The notes below the pieces were generated by a model that was not told where the DNA came from, searched no databases, and saw only the letters and a program-made list of their open reading frames with translations. A stretch of 62,143 nucleotides of DNA from an uncultured Collinsella sp. GTDB lineage: Bacteria; Actinomycetota; Coriobacteriia; Coriobacteriales; Coriobacteriaceae. Where the stretch lies: NCBI GenBank assembly GCA_902479095.1, contig CABSNL010000003.1:1-62143 (forward strand). Direction: 5' to 3'. This document shows positions 58,578 to 62,143 of the stretch, in pieces (positions within the stretch are counted from its first letter, which is position 1; every line of letters begins with the position of its first letter). The position numbers and the translations under genes were made by a program.

Positions 58578-60314
58578 CTACTCACCTCCCTTCATCTGCG
58601 ATTCCGCGATGGCGCGGTACACCTCGCAGGTTTCCATAAGCTCGCCATGCGTGCCCAGACCCACAACCTCGCCATCCTTGAGCACGACGATCTGGTCGGC
58701 GTGCAAGATCGTCGAGATGCGCTGCGCGATGATGAGCACCGCAGCGTCACGCGTCTCGTCTTGCAACGCATGGCGCAGGGCGGCATCGGTCTTAAAGTCC
58801 AGGGCCGAAAAACTGTCATCGAAGATATATAGATCGGCATGCTTCATGAGCGCACGGGCGATTGCCAAACGCTGGCGCTGGCCGCCCGAAAAGTTCGTAC
58901 CGCCCTGCGCCACCGGGGTATCGAGCCCCTGCGGTTGGTCGAGTACAAAGGTGCTCTGGGCAACCTCAAGCGCGTGAAGCATGTCGCCCTCGGTCGCGCC
59001 TTCGTTACCAAAGCGAAGGTTGCTCGCTACCGTGCCCGAGAACAGCCACGCCTTCTGCGGCACATAGGCAATGCGCCCGCGGATTTCGTCTTGCGTAAGC
59101 TCGCGCAGGTCCACACCATTCAGGCGAATGGAGCCCTTGGTGGCATCGTGGAAGCGCAGCAGAAGCTTTGCCACCGTCGATTTGCCCGAGCCTGTCGAGC
59201 CAACGATCGCAGTCGTCTGACCGCGACGGCAGGCAAAGCTCAGGTCGCACAGGGTGTCCTCGTCGGCATCGTCAAAGCGAAACGACATGTGGTCGAACAC
59301 GGCCACCGCATCGGCTTCGTCTTGGGGCTCGCGCGCCCCGTCATCCAGCGTGCGCTCGCCATCGACGATGCTCGGCTCAATCTCCAACACCTGCTGCGCA
59401 CGGTTCAGGCACGCGGCAGCACGCGGAAGCGTCAGCACCACCATCTGGGCCATCATCACAAAGAACAGGATCAGAATTGCATACTCCAGCACCGCCGAGA
59501 TACTCGCAATCTGCATGGCGTGGGCGCCTACGCGGTTGCCGCCCACCCACAGCACCGCCACCTCGGCGATGTTCATCAAAAAGAAGCTTGAGCTGTCGAG
59601 GCCCACAAACAGGTGGTTGACTTTGATGGCGTTGGCGGCGTATTCGCTAAACACCTCGTCCAGACGCCGTTCCTCGTGGCGCTCCTTGTTAAACGCACGG
59701 ATGACGCGCACGCCCACAATATTCTCGCGCAGCACCACGTTCATGCGGTCGATAAAGCCCTGTAGGCGCATAAAAATCGGCGCCGCGTGGGCAACCGTAA
59801 AGACTGCCGCCACCAGCACAATCGCAACGACTACGCCCAGAAGCGTGCCCATGGCGGGATCGATAAACCAGGCGAAGATGATGCCCGCCACAGCCAAAAA
59901 CGGCACGGGCAGCACCAGCTGAATCGTCTGCAGAATCGCCTGCTGAATCACGTTGATGTCGTTGAGCGAGCGCGTGATCATCGATCCGGTGCCAAAGCGC
60001 TCAAAATCGCTGGCCGCGAGTTCGAGCGACTTGTCGTACACGGCATTGCGGATATCGCAAGCCACGTTGGCGGCCAAGCGCGCCGAAAGATAGCAGCCCA
60101 GCACCGTGCCGCCGCTAGCCATGCTGGTCGCAATAAACATGTATAGGCCGTTGCGTAAAATGTAGTCGACATCGCCCGTGGTAATACCGGTGTTAACCAT
60201 GTTCGCCAGCATCGTGGGAACCAACAGCGTACCGACGTTATCCACCAGCAGCACCAGCAGCGTCACTGCGACAAGCCCTCGATATGGCTTCAAAAACCTC
60301 ATTAACAGTCGCAC
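58578..60314 (-). CDS. ABC exporter subunit, degenerate ATP site (pair 3)
   Basis: A 578-aa half-transporter: MRLLMRFLKPYRGLV leads into six membrane helices; the ATPase domain has Walker A GSTGSGKST, signature FSGGQ and Walker B YIFDDSFSAL, with Asp for the catalytic Glu. Its start overlaps the MarR stop by 13 bp, and its own stop is 1 bp from the partner's ATG, so the three genes are tightly coupled. Confidence 0.9.
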   Translation of the reverse strand: MRLLMRFLKPYRGLVAVTLLVLLVDNVGTLLVPTMLANMVNTGITTGDVDYILRNGLYMFIATSMASGGTVLGCYLSARLAANVACDIRNAVYDKSLELAASDFERFGTGSMITRSLNDINVIQQAILQTIQLVLPVPFLAVAGIIFAWFIDPAMGTLLGVVVAIVLVAAVFTVAHAAPIFMRLQGFIDRMNVVLRENIVGVRVIRAFNKERHEERRLDEVFSEYAANAIKVNHLFVGLDSSSFFLMNIAEVAVLWVGGNRVGAHAMQIASISAVLEYAILILFFVMMAQMVVLTLPRAAACLNRAQQVLEIEPSIVDGERTLDDGAREPQDEADAVAVFDHMSFRFDDADEDTLCDLSFACRRGQTTAIVGSTGSGKSTVAKLLLRFHDATKGSIRLNGVDLRELTQDEIRGRIAYVPQKAWLFSGTVASNLRFGNEGATEGDMLHALEVAQSTFVLDQPQGLDTPVAQGGTNFSGGQRQRLAIARALMKHADLYIFDDSFSALDFKTDAALRHALQDETRDAAVLIIAQRISTILHADQIVVLKDGEVVGLGTHGELMETCEVYRAIAESQMKGGE

Positions 60315-60802
60315 GACTCCCCCTCACCTTGATTCTCGGCTTGGCTCTCGGCAGCGATATGCTGCTTAAAGGCATCGCACTCATCGCCGAGCACCTGAGA
60401 GAATTTGCCGATCAAGCGCATAATCTCGCGCTGCTCACATGGCTCAAGCGCGCCAAAGGCTCGCTGCTCGGCCTTGAGTGCCGGCAGCGCATAACGCTCG
60501 GCAAATCGCCTGCCCTCTTCGGTCAGGCTCACAACCTTGTTCTTACGACTGCCTTCGGCAAACTCCAACGTTGCGAAGCCCCGCGCCGTCAAGGTTTTAA
60601 TTGCCGAGTTGATGGTCTGCTTGCTGTAGAACCATTCGCTTGTCAGACGGCTTACGGCAATACTGCCGCCCGCCGTGCTGGTATCGACGAGCATCCAGTA
60701 AGCGCAGTCCGAAAGGCCGCAGGCGCGCGAGAACTCCGAATAGATATGGTCGAGTCCATTGAGCAACCGGTCGAAGTCGACCAGCGCAACCGCACCATTC
60801 AT
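60302..60802 (-). CDS. MarR-family transcriptional regulator
   Basis: A 166-aa winged-helix regulator: VSRLTSEWFYSKQTINSAIK is the DNA-recognition region, FAEGSRKNKVVSLTEEGRRF the wing, and a C-terminal helix pair completes the dimer. The end is Cys/Asp-Glu-rich (GEGESCDC). It differs clearly in sequence from the MarR at 4642. The ATG has only a weak GGTGGGA site. It is first in the operon with ABC pair 3, and its promoter overlaps paired direct repeats. Confidence 0.88.
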   Translation of the reverse strand: MNGAVALVDFDRLLNGLDHIYSEFSRACGLSDCAYWMLVDTSTAGGSIAVSRLTSEWFYSKQTINSAIKTLTARGFATLEFAEGSRKNKVVSLTEEGRRFAERYALPALKAEQRAFGALEPCEQREIMRLIGKFSQVLGDECDAFKQHIAAESQAENQGEGESCDC

Positions 60803-60820
60803 CTATCCCACCATTCAATT

Positions 60821-60878
60821 GTCCGATTTTTGACCAATTATGTGTCTCTAGATTAGTCCGAGTTTTGACTATCGTCAA
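60821..60878 (-). promoter_or_regulatory. MarR-ABC pair 3 promoter with direct repeats
   Basis: On the minus strand TTGACG (60873-60878), 17-bp spacer and TAATCT (60850-60855). Two 14-bp direct repeats, GTCCGATTTTTGAC (60821-60834) and GTCCGAGTTTTGAC (60856-60869) on the plus strand, are 35 bp apart; one lies in the promoter spacer. They are probable regulator sites. Confidence 0.6.
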
Positions 60879-60920
60879 CAGGCTCTCCGCAAATGCGTAC
60901 ATTTTTATGGCCTATCGGCA

Positions 60921-60957
60921 GAAAAAGACCGCCGGCGCGGGGGCGGCGCCAGCGGTC
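60921..60957 (-). terminator. Terminator of the 96-aa gene
   Basis: On the minus strand GACCGCTGGCGCC pairs with GCGCCGGCGGTC, followed by TTTTTC. Confidence 0.82.
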
Positions 60958-60983
60958 ACGTGAAAATCGAGTTTTATTGCCTG

Positions 60984-61274
60984 TTAAGCGGCGACGGCCT
61001 CATAGACCGTAGCGCCCGAGAAGCTGTCATGCAGGCTCTTGCCGGCAATCCACGGCAGCTCGACGACCTCGCAGACCGTGTTGACCAGCTCGGAGCAGTC
61101 AGTAAAGTGGCCCTTGTCGTTGAGGGCCTCGCAATCCTGAACACGCCAATAGCCATCGGTGTGCGTGATGTAGTACTCGTGATCGTTGATCGACACGAAA
61201 GCGCGCGTCTTGGAACGCAGCAGCTTCAGAAATCCTTCGAAGTCGGTCTCGACGACATCTCCAGCCTGGAACAT
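60984..61274 (-). CDS. Unrecognised 96-aa cytosolic protein
   Basis: No family recognised. ATG 61274 has an excellent AGGAGGT 6 nt upstream, so translation is likely strong. The sequence is acidic and mixed alpha/beta: MFQAGDVVETDFEGFLKLLR, then INDHEYYITHTDGYWRVQDC, a Cys-bearing middle (FTDCSELVNTVCEVVELPW) and the tail SFSGATVYEAVAA. No membrane segment or signal peptide. It has its own terminator and appears monocistronic. The AT-rich 61275-61568 region upstream presumably holds divergent promoters to it and the nitroreductase. Confidence 0.8.
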   Translation of the reverse strand: MFQAGDVVETDFEGFLKLLRSKTRAFVSINDHEYYITHTDGYWRVQDCEALNDKGHFTDCSELVNTVCEVVELPWIAGKSLHDSFSGATVYEAVAA

Positions 61275-61568
61275 GATGTTACCTCCTGGCCCGGCGCCAC
61301 CACGGCGCATTGATAAACGTTGGTACTCCTTTAGTAAAACCTTTATCAGAGGTTATGCGTTCGTCATTTAGGCAAGTGGTAAAAAACCGCAGGGTAGACG
61401 GGATAAAACGTTTAACCATCCCATTTGTTTGTCACATTCTGAAGGTACTTTTATGCAAACCTACTTTGCCAATTGAAATCTATCCTTTTGGCCGGGCAAT
61501 TGACCGTCTATCGTTTGAGCCCGACGGGTATGAACGGGGCATCTGCAACGCCACCGCAAGGAGACACC

Positions 61569-62090
61569 ATGGAGACTATCGAAGCACTCATTCACCGCCG
61601 CAGCTGCCGCAACTACAGCGATCGTCCCGTCGAGGCCGAAAAGCTGGCACGTATTATCGAAGCCGGCCAATATGCGCCGAGCGGCATGGGCCGCCAGCCG
61701 GTGACGTTTGTCGCCGTCACCGACCCCGCGACCGTCGAGCGTCTCTCACAGCTCAACGCCCAGGTCATGGACAGCAACAGCGACCCCTTCTATGGCGCCA
61801 AGACCGTTGTGGTGGTGCTGGTTGACCGCAGCGTGCCCACACATCTGGAAGACGGCTCGCTCGCCATGGGCAACCTGCTCAATGCTGCCTATGCGCTGGG
61901 CGTTGATTCGTGCTGGATTCATCGCGCCCACGAGGTTTTCGATTCGCCCGAGGGCCTGGAGCTGCTGGCCAGCTGGGGCCTGCCCGCCGACGGCAGCCTG
62001 CGCGGTGTCGGTCATTGCATTCTGGGCTACGCCGAGGACACGCTACCCGAGGCAAAACCGCGCCGCGACAACATCATCTACGTAAGGTAA
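61569..62090 (+). CDS. Nitroreductase-family protein
   Basis: A 173-aa FMN-dependent nitroreductase, at the short end of the family. It has the FMN start HRRSCRNYSDRPV, AGQYAPSGMGRQPVTFVAV, and the later NLLNAAYALGVDSCWIHRA with GVGHCILGYAED near the end. ATG 61569 follows AAGGAG by 6 nt; the frame is open upstream to 61473 without a site. A terminator follows at 62095. Confidence 0.88.
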   Translation: METIEALIHRRSCRNYSDRPVEAEKLARIIEAGQYAPSGMGRQPVTFVAVTDPATVERLSQLNAQVMDSNSDPFYGAKTVVVVLVDRSVPTHLEDGSLAMGNLLNAAYALGVDSCWIHRAHEVFDSPEGLELLASWGLPADGSLRGVGHCILGYAEDTLPEAKPRRDNIIYVR

Positions 62091-62094
62091 TCAG

Positions 62095-62119
62095 AACCAC
62101 CCTTAAAAAGGGTGGTTTG
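62095..62119 (+). terminator. Terminator after nitroreductase
   Basis: AACCACCCTT / AAGGGTGGTT hairpin with a short A loop, followed by TG. Confidence 0.8.
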
Positions 62120-62143
62120 CTCTTAGGGTATAACCCACGGGCC

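Overview
This 62.1 kb window looks like one contig of a high-GC actinobacterium, most likely a gut Coriobacteriia of the Collinsella type. The taxonomy is inferred from base composition, gene content (Tex, LANTG/MPDTG-type sorting signals, OFA transporter, KdpDE without KdpFABC) and the many short palindromes in the gaps; no 16S gene is present to confirm it. The first 44 bases end in an untrimmed Illumina Nextera read-1 adapter, so the left edge is an artefact joined to a truncated MFS gene.

Layout. 1-4.2 kb: MFS remnant, low-molecular-weight phosphatase, an AT-richer DUF4143 ATPase bracketed by two copies of a 31-nt palindrome, and a translationally coupled TIGR04076/pyridoxal-kinase-like pair. 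4.5-8.9 kb: MarR regulator plus a heterodimeric ABC exporter with a clear promoter and operator. 9-19.4 kb: GGDEF protein; a divergent LysR / SDR-OFA transporter-Gfo/Idh catabolic cluster; tex; transaldolase; HAD phosphatase. 19.5-27 kb: RlmKL-like rRNA methyltransferase, then a K+ block (Kup, a small membrane protein, KdpD-like kinase without its N-terminal sensor, KdpE). 27-36.6 kb: nitroreductase, LTA-synthase-like sulfatase, flavodoxin, second heterodimeric ABC pair, and a coiled-coil surface protein with a sorting signal. 36.9-49.2 kb: SRP RNA and a giant (about 3,990 aa) multi-domain pilin/adhesin-like surface protein, broken by an apparent one-base frameshift and carrying a G10 tract just upstream of its promoter. 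49.8-62 kb: a TadA-glycerate kinase fusion, tRNA-Ser(UGA), TetR, LemA, IlvE, DedA, serine acetyltransferase, a third ABC pair with its own MarR gene, a small unknown protein and a nitroreductase.

Themes. Three ABC exporter pairs have the same asymmetric active-site pattern (one subunit with Asp in place of the catalytic Glu, its partner with SQGQ in place of SGGQ). The gaps hold several unrelated palindrome families: a 31-nt palindrome (six copies), two arrays with a period of about 62 bp built from alternating inverted 15-mers, a 67-nt stem-loop (two copies) and long-loop inverted repeats. The most notable items are the TadA-glycerate kinase fusion, the giant adhesin with its G tract and frameshift, and the 62-bp-period arrays.
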